NCBI GenBank assembly: GCA_039720395.1
Contig: CM077827.1
Location: 11,012,099 to 11,076,098, forward strand
Origin: Liquidambar formosana
Taxonomy: Eukaryota; Streptophyta; Magnoliopsida; Saxifragales; Altingiaceae
Direction: 5' to 3'
Length of the DNA: 64,000 nt
A program made the position numbers and the translations under genes. Each line of letters starts with the position of its first letter. Position 1 is the stretch's first letter. This document shows, in pieces, positions 21,867-33,738 of the stretch. The notes below the pieces were generated by a model. That model was given only the letters and a program-made list of their open reading frames with translations, did not search any database and was not told the origin of the DNA.

Positions 21867-22910
21867 GCCTCTCCGGTGAGGAATCACAAAGGGCATTCTT
21901 TAACTCATGGGTGAGGAATTCTCTGCCTCTACCATAATGTTTCCTCCAAAATTGAATCTAGCTAATAGATTGAAAAAAAAAAAAAAAAAGAACTATGAAG
22001 AAGAAGCAGTAGCCATAGCACACCAATTTTCCTGGTGATGAAGCAAACAAAAAAATAAAAATAAAAATAAAGCAGCTACAACAACAGCAAGGAGGAGGGA
22101 TTTACCATGGTATGTGTGGCTAATCAATGGCTTGACGATCCACAAGAGGAAATCCCCTCGCTGTCGTGCATCCCTTCTACTAGGGTTAGGTTTACAAGAT
22201 CATTGAGAATAGCTTTAATCGAGTCACAAAAACCCAGCTTGGATCATATCCATAGTTTGGCAACTATCATAGTATTCGATCTAGTATTGGGTTCACATCA
22301 ATTGAAGGTAACACCAACAGTGGGGTTACAATTTGGAACCTAGACCGAAGAAACTTATTGGCGTTAGAGTCAAGCTCGAATTTTGATGGTTTGATTGAGC
22401 TTTGCACTCCCTCATGTGCATTGATGGACGATGCCGCAAAAAGATCTGGTTGCCAAGTAATGGCATCGTGTCAACGGTGGCATCGACGGTGATGGGATTG
22501 AGTTGGATTTGGCCAGACTACATCAAGTCCTCACTCAATCGAGCCAACATCGTTGAGCATCACCATCAAAGTCTCCCGGTCGAGCCACCGTCGTTCCCTC
22601 CCATCATTAAAGCTTTTATGCTACTCTCCCCAACACATCGAGAGACAATAGTAGAAGCAATTTGGGGTTTAAATCCACTATGACTCCAGTGACCAAAGAG
22701 TAAGCATTTTGGGAAGAAAAAGAAAATATAGTGTTGCCATAACAAAACATAGCATTTCATACAAAATATCAAGGGTATAATTGACTTTTTACTTCTTCCA
22801 TTAATAGCGTACCCCCTGGCACAATATAGGGGGTTTTTGTTGGATTTTTTTTTAGAAGGAGGCATCCTGCAAAATCTGTAATAATAGAGGGGGGTTTTTT
22901 TTTGCATTTT
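21867..22910. other. Between the two duplicated segments; no gene recognised
   Basis: A region at 22100-22690 is GC-richer than its surroundings and has open frames in two frames of 78 and 93 codons, which could be a broken exon or captured gene fragment. I could not match it to any family with confidence. At about 22760-22915 runs of A-C/G-T homopolymers around CTGTAATAATAG look like the end of a MITE. Confidence 0.4.
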
Positions 22911-23948
22911 ACCCTTTTTTTTTATTAATGTGGGTTGTGGGTTTTGTATTTTCTTATTTTTATTTTTATTGAATAAAATGATTAATGATATTTATATTTT
23001 CCTTGTCAGAATAGTAACTACCAGTCTGTGCAATACATTTTATACCCACATAAGTAGCTTAGTTTTCAAGAATCAAAATAATTATCTCTAAAGAACACAG
23101 TTAGGATATGATCGTTCAATCAACCCTACAGGCAAGGGTTTATAAGCTAAAGTTTAACACACACATTTTTTGGTGAATAAAAATTAAATTAAATCACTCC
23201 TTAATATTCAGTTGGTCCCAATTGTATTAATTGGTAATAAGAGTGGTTGAATGTGTACTATTTGGTATAGACATTATTTTCCAAAAAGAAAAAAAACAAT
23301 AGTTTGGTGGGAAGACCCCCTTTGTTTTTGTTGGGCTTTTTAAGAATTTGTATATATTATTGGTTATAGAATTTTAAGGCTTTATATATATTATATATAT
23401 ATAATAGGAGTGTCTAAGACTTTTACCTTAACTAATCTCATGAGCATATGCATTCTCTCGTCCTACATGCACCTAACCATCATGCCTTTTAAATTTTGAG
23501 GTAGCTCTAAAAGGGATCAACGCTTTCGTAGGATTTCGAAACACTCGACTTATGTTACCCTAGGTGCTTATCGAGTCTCAGATTGTCACTAAGTTAACCC
23601 TTGAGGCTTATCTTCTATTTTTATCATATATATATGGGAAATGATTCTCAAACCGAGAGTCATTAACCGACTCTTGAGCCGAAATTATATTTTGACGAGT
23701 TTACCCCGGTTAGTCATTCACTCCCATTCTTTCTCGTTCTTACCTTATCTACACAGTACAAAGTACAAACCATTAAATTCTCTCTCTTCCATTACATTTC
23801 TCCCACTCTTTCACCTGAACTTGTGGTCCCCATTTCCGGTAAAATAGCTTTCAAATTTCAACCATATATTCTATTTCCTTTGTTTTCCACAAATTCATTT
23901 CCCTTTCTCTTTCTATTCTCTCCTGTATATCTCCATATACTAGAGGAG

Positions 23949-23986
<38 letters not shown>

Positions 23987-24324
23987 CTTTAATCTTCCTA
24001 TTTCCCCACTCTCTCTCTTTATTTCCTCTCAAGCTCAGTTTGTGAAGTAATTCTTTCTTTTCTCAATGGTGTGAAGTAGTTTTCTCTATTTTTCTTCACT
24101 CCCTCTTTTCTCTTTCTATCCTCTTCAAGGAATTACAACAACTAGTCTTCTTCCAGCAAAGTCTCCATCACCAATACAGCCATCCACGACCATCAATGGG
24201 TGCTCCCTCTCTCTCTAGCTCCTCTATAGATTTACACAAATGGCACTAAAGCACAATCAATGGGTTGCACAAAAGTTGAAAATCTGTGTATCTTCCAATA
24301 CCGCTGTAGATCTAGAAGGTTTTT

Positions 24325-24463
24325 GTAAGTTAACTAGGTTTTTTTTTTTTTTTGTAAAGTTAACTAGGTTTGTTTGTAAACTTAGGCTAGATTTTTTGTA
24401 AACTTAACTAGAGTTTTGTAAACTTAGCTAGTTTTTTTTTGTAAACTTAGCTAGATTTTTCTA
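24325..24463. repeat. Short tandem array, about six units of 20-30 bp
   Basis: GTAAACTTAGCTAGATTTTT-like units repeat with varying T-tract lengths (GTAAGTTAACTAGG, GTAAAGTTAACTAGG, GTAAACTTAGGCTAG, GTAAACTTAACTAG, then two of GTAAACTTAGCTAG). Confidence 0.85.
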
Positions 24464-24890
24464 GTTAAAATCCCAAAAAGTAAGTTTCTCTATCGTCTTC
24501 TTATTCTTCATGCTCCTTTTTTTTTTGTGTGTGTGTGTCTTTGGTTGGATCAAACTAGTTTTTCTCACAAAAATATGTGGCTGTCTTGTGTAGCAGCACT
24601 CTCTCTCTCTCTTTCTCTCTCTCTATATATATAGTCAATTTATTATCAAGTTCACTTGATATAAGTTTGCATCAAGTGTATTCTAAAACTCTTAACCGTG
24701 ATTCATATTTTTTGAAACCAAACTCTTAATTTTGCATCAATTTGATTTTTTACGTGCATGACCTATGTGGGAATACTATTTAATCCAACGGTGGGTTTCA
24801 CAAAATATAAATTAGAGATAGGTTATCTAAAAACTTGTTTAAGAATTTGTGCAAAAAATTGTATATGTTGATCTTAACCCATATATATAC

Positions 24891-25063
24891 GGTTATGTTC
24901 TCATTAGCATGTGTTGATTTAAGTTATATCAGCATCATGTATTAGGGGTTATACCCCTTGTATTGGATCAATATACCTCATATTCTATTAATACACAAGG
25001 TACAACTCCCAATGCAGGTGTTGATATAAGTTATATCAGCACGTGCTTACCTGATCATCATCC
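24891..25063. repeat. Palindromic family copy (well preserved)
   Basis: Runs from GGTTATGTTCTCATTAGCATG to CACGTGCTTACCTGATCATCATCC, with GATATAAGTTATATC next to the right CACGTG and a mutated left arm. The middle AATATACCTCATATTCTATTAATAC and CAAGGTACAACTCCCAATGC match the copy at 1761-1932. Confidence 0.8.
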
Positions 25064-25687
25064 TGTATGTATATATTGTTATTGTTATTGTTATATTTTC
25101 CAAAAGCTTTTGTTCCAATCAAATCGTTACAGTTGTTAAGTTAAAAACAACTTTGCATTAATAAGTGAAAACCATCAAACAGTGAGTCTACTGCTAATTG
25201 ACATGCATGATGTAACATAGATGGGAGGAAACTTGTGAAAAAGAGACAAATATTCTCTCTGTCCATAAAGATAAGTCTTCTTTCTATTTTTGGTTGTCCC
25301 AAAATGTTTGTCACTATGAAAAGTCAAATTATAAATTTTTTTAACTTTTCCATACTATCATTTATTATACCAAGAATTACTTTAAATACAACCAATGCAT
25401 TGATAATAGGATAAGAGTATTTATTATACCAAGAATTACTTTAAATACAAAGGAAGTAGCTTCTATTTGGATTTCAGAACAAGTAAGGGAAATCATTTTT
25501 TAAGTATTTGGTTTTTTCTTTCACTCATAGGTTTGAAGATCCAAATGGTAGTATAGGGACTTAGCTAGGGAATTTAAACCTTTACCATCTCACACATCTT
25601 GATGCATTGAAATAATCATATCTACCCTAGTGATTCTTTAGATTTTTGTACAAATTATTTAGTTTCCAACAAAACGAATTATTTTTA

Positions 25688-26607
25688 GGGAGCGGCTAAC
25701 ACAACCCCCGAAAGGGTTAAGTTGCCCCATTTTTTTTTTAATTAAAAAAATTATTATGTAAAATTACCAAAAAGGGCTTAACCCTCACCCATCCCTTCTC
25801 CCGCACTTCTCCCCCGGCAACTCTCTCCGGTACCCCCATCGGCGACTGCGATGACCCCCTCTTCCCTCTTTTCCTCTATTGGTAAGGCCGTACCCTCTCT
25901 TCTCCTTCCTCCTCCTCCCTCTTCTCTTCCATTTTTTTTTTCTTTCTAGAACTCCACTCTCGTCGGCAGAAAAATGGAGGCGTTGCCGGGAAAAATGGAG
26001 GCCCTTGCCGGAAAACACATAGATCTGACAAACAGGGGGGGAAAAAGAAAGAAAGAAAGAAAGAAAGAAAGAAGAAGAAGAAGAAGAAGCAGCGTCACCG
26101 GAAAAAATGGATGTTGGAAAACACAGATCTGACCAGGTAGCAGAGAAAAAAAAAAAGAAAAAAAAAAAAAAAGGAGGAGAAGAAGAGAGGAGTCGCCGGA
26201 AGAGAGAAGAGTCGCCTCTCTCAGATCTACAAACTCTCACGGCCCTCACTGCCGTCGAACTGGTGCGACTCCTTCTCACTGCCGGTGAACCTTTGGCACC
26301 AAAGGGTGCGGCTCCCTCTCACCTCCGGCCAACCTTTTTTCCTTTCTTTTTTTCACGGGAAGGAAGAAGAAAGTGAGATGGGATGGGATGGAGTCGGCCG
26401 GAGTAGTTGTGGTGGAGAAGTCGCCGTCGTCGTCGCCATCGCCGTCGTCGTCGCCAGTCGTCACTGCCATGGTGTGGGGTGAGTGAGAGGGGTGGGTGAG
26501 AATGAGGGGTAGTGAGGTCTTTGAGAGGGGTGGGTATATATTTTTGGGGGGTGGGGTTAACAAAGGGGGGCAACTTAACCCTTTGAGGGGTTGCAATAGC
26601 CGTTCCC
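25688..26607. mobile_element. Non-autonomous TIR element, 920 bp, probably Mutator-like
   Basis: Ends are 41-bp inverted repeats (25688-25728 and 26567-26607) matching in about 35 of 41 bases: GGGAGCGGCTA against GGGAACGGCTA, then AAAGGGTTAAGTTGCCCC in both. The left flank is TTATTTTTA and the right TTATTTTAT; copy A at 21676 onwards shows the empty site GAATTATTTTATTTT, so 8-9 bases were duplicated. The interior is GC-rich and low-complexity (GAA/GAAA runs, CCGTCGTCGTCG runs, repeated GAAAAATGGAGGC and ACAGATCTGACC words). Overlapping open frames on both strands show no recognisable domain. An 8-bp TSD would instead suggest hAT. Confidence 0.88.
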
Positions 26608-26737
26608 TTATTTTATTTTTTTGGGCCCTGGTGAGAATTGAAAGTTTTGGAACCCAGTCCGTTAATGCTATGCCAGTGCTACTATAGTAAACTCGCTACC
26701 CATTTATAAACAAGAAAAAGTAGGAGGTGGACACTTA

Positions 26738-26897
26738 CACTATGTTTGGACTAAGGAATTTTTAGGGGGAATTTGCTTTTGAGATAGGAATTTGTAAAAT
26801 GTTTATAGGAATGAGATGGACAAAATCCTTATAAAATTTTTACAAATTCCATTTCAAAAGCAAATTTCACTTAAAAATTTCTTATCCAAATATAGCG
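26738..26897. mobile_element. Tourist-like (PIF/Harbinger) MITE, 160 bp, TSD TTA
   Basis: TTA flanks it (26735-26737, 26898-26900), and copy A at about 21803-21810 reads ACACTTAGAGAAATT without the insertion. Ends CACTATGTTTGGACTAAG and, complemented, CGCTATATTTGGATAAG are inverted repeats, and the two halves pair almost throughout. Confidence 0.9.
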
Positions 26898-26960
26898 TTA
26901 GAGAAATTACTAGATTTAGATCCTCTCTAGCAAACCCTTTCCATTACTATCCAATTCATG

Positions 26961-27366
26961 AAGGCAATTGCGTAGCATCATCAAAGTTTAATGACTCATG
27001 GATTACTTTCATGGCATTAATATTGTCCAACAACCAATCACATTATATTCCAAATTTTTTTCTCTAAGAAAAAAAAAAAAAAAAAATCACATCATTTTCC
27101 ATTGTATGCAACTTAAAAAAAGTTAATTGCAGCTACTGGCCGAGCCCCCAACCCATAGACAAGCTTGGTCTAATGGCAACTTGTGGATGTGATGGAAGGG
27201 ACAGTGTTGATTCAAATTTACTTGATCCCCGCCCTCATCTCTTTTCTCAAAATAGAAGACATGGGCTCACATTGAAAAATTCCAACATGCCAGTATTGAA
27301 ATTGTTTGAGGTTTAATGCAATCGGATCAGCCAAGCCCAATTAAATACGTATTGTTATAACAGCAT
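26961..27366. other. Intergenic, nothing recognised
   Basis: AT-rich. It contains an A-run at 27070-27086 and a GTCTAATGGCAACTTGTGGATG stretch, but no tRNA-like fold or reading frame of note. Confidence 0.5.
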
Positions 27367-27780
27367 GAGTCCCGATTAAGTTAGCACTTATTCATTTAAT
27401 TTATATTAGTATCATGTATTAATATTATGGGTTATACACCGTGTATTAACTTAATGTACCCTATAATCTATTAATGGCATGAGATACGACTCCCAGTATA
27501 AGTGTTGATATATAACTTATGTCAACACGTGCTTACTTGATCGTCATCCCTTATAGGCTTATAGCAATATATGTTTTTATAATATATATTGTATATAATT
27601 TTATTTTATTTTATTTTTAGTTTAATCTTACTTGATATAAGTTATATTAACATTATGCATTGACGGGTTATACCCTTGCATTGATCCAATCTACCTCATA
27701 TCCCACTAATGCATAGGTACAATTCCTAATGCGGGTATTGATATAAGTTATATCAACACGTGCTTACCTGATTATCATCC
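27367..27780. repeat. Two palindromic family copies in direct orientation
   Basis: Copy 1 at about 27367-27550 ends CAACACGTGCTTACTTGATCGTCATCC. Copy 2 at about 27620-27780 starts GATATAAGTTATATTAAC and ends CAACACGTGCTTACCTGATTATCATCC. Both retain a right-hand CACGTG and the ACCTCATATCCCACTAATGCA-type middle. Confidence 0.75.
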
Positions 27781-29691
27781 TAGATATATAATTGATAAAC
27801 ATATCTTGTAACCCTACCATTAATCCATTACAGATTGATTGAGGTTTAATGTGAGAGGTTGGTTTCTTGTCCTAGACCGCTTGCTAGGCTCCCCGTTGAT
27901 CCATTCTATACTCTCTCTCTCTCTCTCTCTCTCTCCATGAGAGACTCTCATCAAGGCCCTTCCATCAAAGTCTCATACATATGGTCAACTGACATAGCCT
28001 CAAATTTGATTTCAAGATGATAGTCTCTACAAACTTCACTACTAGCTGCTAGAGGTGGTCTCCAAAAGATGGAACCACACAATGACACAATGCCTTTGAA
28101 ATTTATTTATTCTAGAAGATACATACACTTTCTTAGAATTTGTACTAGGAATTGAATGTGGAACTACACCACAGCGGCAAGAAGTTTGTCCTTAAATAGT
28201 TTTTTTTTTCTTTCCTAGAAGTATTACTTTATAGATATCCCAATCCTAACTAGCTAGGGTGACAAGTTAGCTATGCCATTACCTCAAAATCCCAGTACTT
28301 GCGGTCAGCCTGCAGGAACCATTAAAATTGGGTTTAGTATGTTGGTAACAACGTAAATTTTAACAGAAATAAATTTCCAGCGATCCTACCATGGGTGTAC
28401 ACAGTACTTATCTCATAAATCTCCAATTTATATTTTGCAAAATCCACTAGTTCGATTGGATAGTCTTCTCACATAGATCATACACGCAAAAAATAAAGTT
28501 ATTCCTAAGACTTGTTGCCATTCCAATTCAGAAACTTATCTTTTTAATAACTAAAAATCTCATATTTATAAATGAAGTGACTCTTAAACTTAGATTAACT
28601 TGATTTTTTATTTTATTTTGCATGACCTATATAAGAAGACTATCTAATCCAACGGTGGATTTTGCGAGATAAGTTATCCAAAAATTTGAGTAAGAATTTA
28701 TGTAAAAATTTGTATATGTTGATCATAATATATATATATATATATATATATAGTTTGGAGCATGGATTTTCTTCATTGTATTGGATTGTTGGTCCTAATA
28801 TATATATAGATATGTAGTACTCCAATGAAATTTGAACCATTCATACCATATGGGATCCACTAATAACCCAAATTTCTCTGTACTATCAAGTGAAATGGAG
28901 AGGATCCTTGGTAGTGGTAGAGGAGGGGGCCTTTGGGGGCATGTGCTCACACTGGCTCAACCAATCTTTTTTTTTTTTTTCTTTTTGAGTACATAATACC
29001 AAAAACAGGAAGATAGTAGTCATTTTGAAGCATATATACAGTCAATTTGTAATAAGTTGACAACAAATATCTTTTTTTTTTTTTTTTAAGAATTACATGA
29101 GAAAATGATTACCTAGGCTCTCCAATGTTTTTAGTTTCCATTTCACAGAATTATAGTACAGTACTCTCATTAGAGATAACTCCTGACTCCTGTCACTGAT
29201 GCTTGGGCATATAAGTTTGAGAAGTCTACAAGCTTATTACTAGAAACAGAGAAGGAACAATAATCCCCAACTCCGGAATCTGGAAGGGCCTTATTCCCAT
29301 ATAAATCTCCAAAATCTATACTGTGACAACTTTTTGTGGGGTTTTATTCTTTTATTATTATTATTATTATTATTTTGTGGGGTAGGTAGAAAAGTCCTCA
29401 ACTAGAAGAATTGTGGCCAGTTTCTCGGGCTGTGGTAGCCCAATATCCGCCTGTTCTCAAAGAATCTTGGACAGGTTTTGAAGCAAAAAATTATGCTTAA
29501 ACTGGGTTCAGGCAGGATTAGCTCAGACCAAATTTAGCAAATGCATTCAAATTGAGATTGTTTTTGCTTCTTAAGGTCTCGTTTGGTTCGCTTTAATGAA
29601 ATATAAACGGAATGTGAATGAAATGGAAAATAAGAAATAGGAGTAGTGACGAACAACAATGAAATAGAATAGGAATGAAATATAAAAGAGG
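27781..29691. other. Intergenic with repeat fragments
   Basis: No gene seen. CT microsatellite at 27910-27933; AT microsatellite at 28729-28752. At 28580-28730 is a diverged copy of the sequence at 24700-24880 (GCATGACCTAT, AATCCAACGGTGG, AATTTGTATATGTTGATC). At 28980-29090 is a fragment of the ACAAATTGAC palindromic family. (TTA)n occurs at 29350-29372. Confidence 0.5.
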
Positions 29692-29975
29692 AAGCTATTC
29701 CCATCACAAAAATTCTTTTGCACCCCATTTAATTTATACTTTTTAAATGGTCAAAAAATATATACTTAAAACAGCGACGGTAAATGACCAAAAAGCTCAC
29801 TTAAATGACACATTTTGGAAAACAAAATTTCTATAAAGCTATTCAAAATAATGTTTTTATAGTGGACTATGCAATTCGTTTTTATAAAAACCTTTTATAT
29901 TTTTTTATAAAACCTTAAAAAGTATAAACTAAGTAGGGGGTGTAAAGAAATTTTTGTGGTGGCAACAACAATAGT
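29692..29975. mobile_element. Mutator-type MITE, relative of the element at 54598
   Basis: Left end CCATCACAAAAATTCTTTTGCACCCC and right end, complemented, CCACCACAAAAATTTCTTTACACCCC face each other, with TTTAATTTATAC / GTATAAACTAAG inside. The same terminal words define the element at 54598-55065. Boundaries and TSD are not certain here. Confidence 0.6.
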
Positions 29976-30060
29976 GGCAATGGTGGCAAGTTGGTGGTTG
30001 TGGTGTCGTGGTGGTGGCCGTAGTGTGGTGATCACAATGGTACGGTCTTATAAAAGAAAA

Positions 30061-31072
30061 GATAAATTACATTTACATCCTTCTAATATCTGACAATTAT
30101 AGATACACTTCCACTAGTTTTTGAAAGTACACTATTACCTCTATTTTACAAAGTATTGTAAACTATAATGACACCCCTTAACTTATGATAATTAGTAATT
30201 CTATCATAGTTGAGTGATGTCATGGTTATTTTTTAAGAGAATATCTAAATTACCCTTAAATACTTATTGTTTGGTAATTTAAACAATATAAATATACATA
30301 ATTCCATTTTTTTTGTTCCTAAATAAAGATCCTACTCTTTCCTAATTTTTTAAGGTATTTTCAATTTAAAAAATTCGTTCTTATTTTCACCCATCACTTA
30401 TCTTTACACTTTAAAAAATAGAGCATCAAGTCCAATTAAATTTTATTACTAAAAAAGAATTAAAAGAAAAAAAAAGTCTCTATTCTACAAATTTATCTTT
30501 ACCGTCTCAATCCCCTTATCTGTCTTTGTAGTTAATGCTTAAAACATGTATACAACATTATAAAATTATAAAAATTATGTGGGGTAGTGACCCCCAAATA
30601 TTTTGATATAAGAATAGAAAAATGTAAATTTTAATAAGGTACTTGCAATGACAGGTATTGAGATGTTATGTTTGGCTGTCAAGGAAATTGTAGAATATGA
30701 ATTTTCTTTAATTATTTTATGTTCATTTTTTTTAATAAAAAAAATAGTCTTGATACTCTATTATTGACTAATAGAGAAAAATTTTGATGCTCTATTTTTA
30801 TTAAAAAAATATAAATAAAAAATAATTATTTAGGAGGAAGAGGAAAATATATAAATAAAAAATGATTTATTTGCATTATCCAATTAAAAATTTGCGTTTT
30901 AGTTTAGAAAATTGGATCTCTATAAATACTACTATGATCTACATGAAACATAGTGTTTCGTTGAAAAGAGTAATTATGTCATTTACTTTGCACTATTAAC
31001 ATCGTTATTCAATAAGATTGACAGGGTGTCAATGTAATTTCAAAAACAAGAGGGGTGTAAATGTAATTTATC
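30061..31072. mobile_element. TIR element, about 1.0 kb
   Basis: GATAAATTACATTTACATCC at the left and, complemented, GATAAATTACATTTACACCC at the right are near-identical ends. Both then show ACA...GACACC-like words (CTTCCACTAG.TTTTGAAA, CTTGTTTTTGAAATTAC). No clear TSD is visible, and there is no reading frame, so the superfamily is open. The interior is very AT-rich. Confidence 0.6.
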
Positions 31073-31609
31073 TAATGAGAAAAATTGGCTAACTCCCTTA
31101 ACTAAGAAAATGATGGGTCATTCTTTAGCTTGGCAGAGGAATAGTCATTCTCTCACTTTGAGGTAATATCAATTTCTCAAGGAATGGCGTCTATCCTTGC
31201 ACCAGTATAATACACGTATGTTGGTAATTTTGAAAATCATATTTGCCATATAAATTTCAAATTACAGAAAAATATCCGTACAATAAAATAATTTTAATTG
31301 TAATACTAGCAAGCCAACCCCTATGACAATCATCATCAATACTACTATCAATATTAGAAATCTTTTGATTTTTATCGTTTTTTGTAAAATCAAGATCTAT
31401 TTTTTGAGTTTTCAATTATAATTTTCTATCTCTCCACTTAATTGCTTACGATTTGTTATGAATTACATGATTGAATCTATTCTTTTACTATAAAGACTAT
31501 CTTTCCTATGATGTTATGACAAACAATGACAATATTTTAGGTAAAGAAACTAAAAGTATATATGAACATCTATGTACTTGATTACTATTTTAAATATAAT
31601 TTATTTTTT

Positions 31610-32150
31610 GGTAAATTGTACTTTAGGTTCTAGACTTTGGGTCAAGTTTCACTTTAGGATTCAAAATTTAAATTTTGTCAATTCAGTATCCAAATTATTA
31701 GTTGAGTTGTAATTTAGAGCCTTCTATTAGAATTTTCTTTATTATCCATACTTTGCATTTTTTATGGTTTAAAAATCCTATTTTACCCCTATCAACTTTT
31801 AATAAACCTTTATATTTTGACTAGATCCGAATCACTTTTATCTTTTTTATCTCTCTATATTACCCTCAACATCTAATAAACTTATATATTTTTCATTTGC
31901 AAAACCACAAATTTGATGGCAGAGTGATTCAGATATGATCAAAATATAAAATTTTATTATATGAATTTTGGGGTAAAATAGGGTTTTCAAACCCATGAAA
32001 GGGCAAAGTAGAAATAATACAAAAAAATTTTGACAGCAGATCTTGCATTGCAACTCAATTAATAATTTGGGTACTGAATTGAAGCAATTTAAATTTTGGA
32101 CCCTAAAGTAGAACTTGACCTAAACTTTGGACCTTAAAGTACAATTTACC
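31610..32150. mobile_element. Mutator-like MITE, 541 bp, long TIRs, TSD of 9-11 bp
   Basis: ATTTATTTTTT flanks both sides (31599-31609 and 32151-32161). Ends begin GGTAAATTGTACTTTA in both orientations and the inverted repeats continue for over 200 bp, so the whole element can fold on itself. It is the same family as 2465-3650. No protein is encoded; the 68-codon frame inside is a by-product. Confidence 0.85.
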
Positions 32151-32704
32151 ATTTATTTTTTAACAATATTTTATAAAATAGTTAATAAAACAATATAAAA
32201 ATGGCTATAAAACTATATATACTAAATAAAACAACATAACATATATTTTGTATTTTTTTACCATCTTCTTAGTCAAATTCCTTCCTCTCCTGCCAAGCAA
32301 ATGGACCAAAAAAAACAGAAGAAGTATTTGATTAAGATTTTAAATATTATTTTTTTTTTAGCAATATTTCATAAAATAGTTACTAAAACAAGATAAAAAT
32401 GGCTATTTCTAAAACTATACTTCGTACGTATTTTATCATGCGTTCTCTCATATTGTATTTTACCAACTATGGAGTATGATGTAATCATTGATAAATTTAT
32501 TATTATTTTTTTATTTTTTTGGTTCAAAGGCAAATCCAATAGACCCTTGGACAATACCATGGCGTAACCCATTGATAAACTTTGACCATTGATACTTTCA
32601 TTTTTGTGGAATTTTGGATCACAGTTATGTCAGTTTAATGGTGATGTAGTTATTATAAAATAGATGATATGGTTACTAGTCTTACTTAATGACAACCAAA
32701 TATA

Positions 32705-32856
32705 GTTCTGATTAGGTGAGCACATATGGGTTGTACATTATGCATTGGCACAATGTATTCCGTAACTCATTAGGATATGCATAAGGTACATCTCTTAATA
32801 CAAATGTTGACTGTTGACATAAGTAATATCAGCAATATATTTACCTAACGGTCTTA
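32705..32856. repeat. Palindromic family copy (diverged)
   Basis: ATTAGGTGAGCACATATGGGTTGTAC, CAATGTATTCCGTAACTCATTA and GACATAAGTAATATCAGCA match the family in order. The CACGTG cores are lost. A short duplication (TTGACTGTTGACATAAG) is present. Confidence 0.65.
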
Positions 32857-33738
32857 TGATAAATCAAGATATATACATATGTTATTGAATTTTGTTATGT
32901 TGGACAATTGAAGTGGGAAAAATGGATTTGCTCAAATTTTGAGTGATTCATTGAAGGGTGTTAAGATTTAAAATTAAGACATTTAAAAAATGTTTTGACA
33001 TCTCTACCAACTTAGTTCAGAGAAGATGGAGGGATTTGAGCAATTTTATTAAAAGAAACTGTAAGTTTAAAATAAGAACTGCTATGTATGACAAATTGAT
33101 AATAGATGAGCGCTTACTTTTAGAACTTTGAAAAGAGAAGGGTCATGGTAAGTATAGGAGGGGGGAGGACGCCCACTTCAGAGTGCCGGTGTCCTTTTTC
33201 TACTTTTCTGCAATCGTCTTGTGAACCTAACAGTAGAGGTTGGGGTTTGCTCAGATGCCACCGACAGTGACAATATCATCAAATCTCACCCCCACTATAT
33301 GAATGGTCAGGAGAAAGAGAGAGGGGAGAGAGACCCATGGGCCTTGGGGAAGCAGGCATGTGGATGAGTGGGGGACACACCAAACTCATCAATTAAACTC
33401 TTTGAAATAATTGAGTGAGTGACAGAAAAGAGAAAAAAAAAATTAAAAAAAATGGCCCTTCTTTCTCTCTCTCTCTCTCTCTCTCTCTCATCACTACTTA
33501 AAGCTTGGTACACAGCATTGCTCAAAGGGAAGACTTGAAAGACTCACAAGTGAATAGCGCAAGCAAAAGTCGAAGTACCCCCAGGTTTTGACAAGGCCTA
33601 GAACTGGTTTTCTCCTCTTTCTAAAAAGCAGAGTTCTCTGCTCCCTGCTCTCCGCACTCCCTCTCTCTCTCTCTCTCTCTCTTCTCTTTGTGTGTGTGTG
33701 TGTCTGTTCCTGTTCTTCTTTGTTCTCAGTCATTGAAG
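32857..33738 (+). promoter_or_regulatory. 5' flank and leader of the KIX8/9-like gene
   Basis: No separate gene seen. GA microsatellite near 33312-33331, CT microsatellites at about 33467-33489 and 33660-33681, and a (TG)n run at 33689-33702 lie before the ATG. CT-rich leader sequence just upstream of a start codon is common in plants. A clear TATA box could not be picked; TATATGAA at 33296 is one weak candidate. Confidence 0.45.

Larger units (their letters stand above)
23640..25140. mobile_element. Insertion block in copy B, about 1.5 kb, type unresolved
   Basis: Absent from copy A, where flanking sequences meet across a short (AT) run. It begins near GGGAAATGATTCTCAAACCG and holds a pyrimidine-rich stretch with a CT microsatellite (23951-23982), a tandem array (24325-24463) and a (CT)(AT) run (24599-24634). 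It also has a repeat shared with 28580-28730 (AATCCAACGGTGG) and a palindromic family copy (24891-25063). No TIR, LTR or Helitron end could be defined. It may be several insertions. Confidence 0.5.
22911..26960. repeat. Duplicated segment, copy B (about 4.05 kb, 'filled' copy)
   Basis: The parts 22911-23630, about 25150-25687, 26608-26737 and 26898-26960 align in order with copy A. Between them are a block of about 1.5 kb, a 920-bp TIR element and a 160-bp Tourist-like MITE. The segment also has an internal deletion and a 36-bp-scale duplication within its Stowaway copy (GAGTATTTATTATACC...). Confidence 0.88.

Noticed and set aside
25785..26596. Several open frames of 65-164 codons on both strands
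   Set aside because: They lie inside the 920-bp TIR element and consist of low-complexity Arg/Ser/Glu or Pro-rich translations with no domain.
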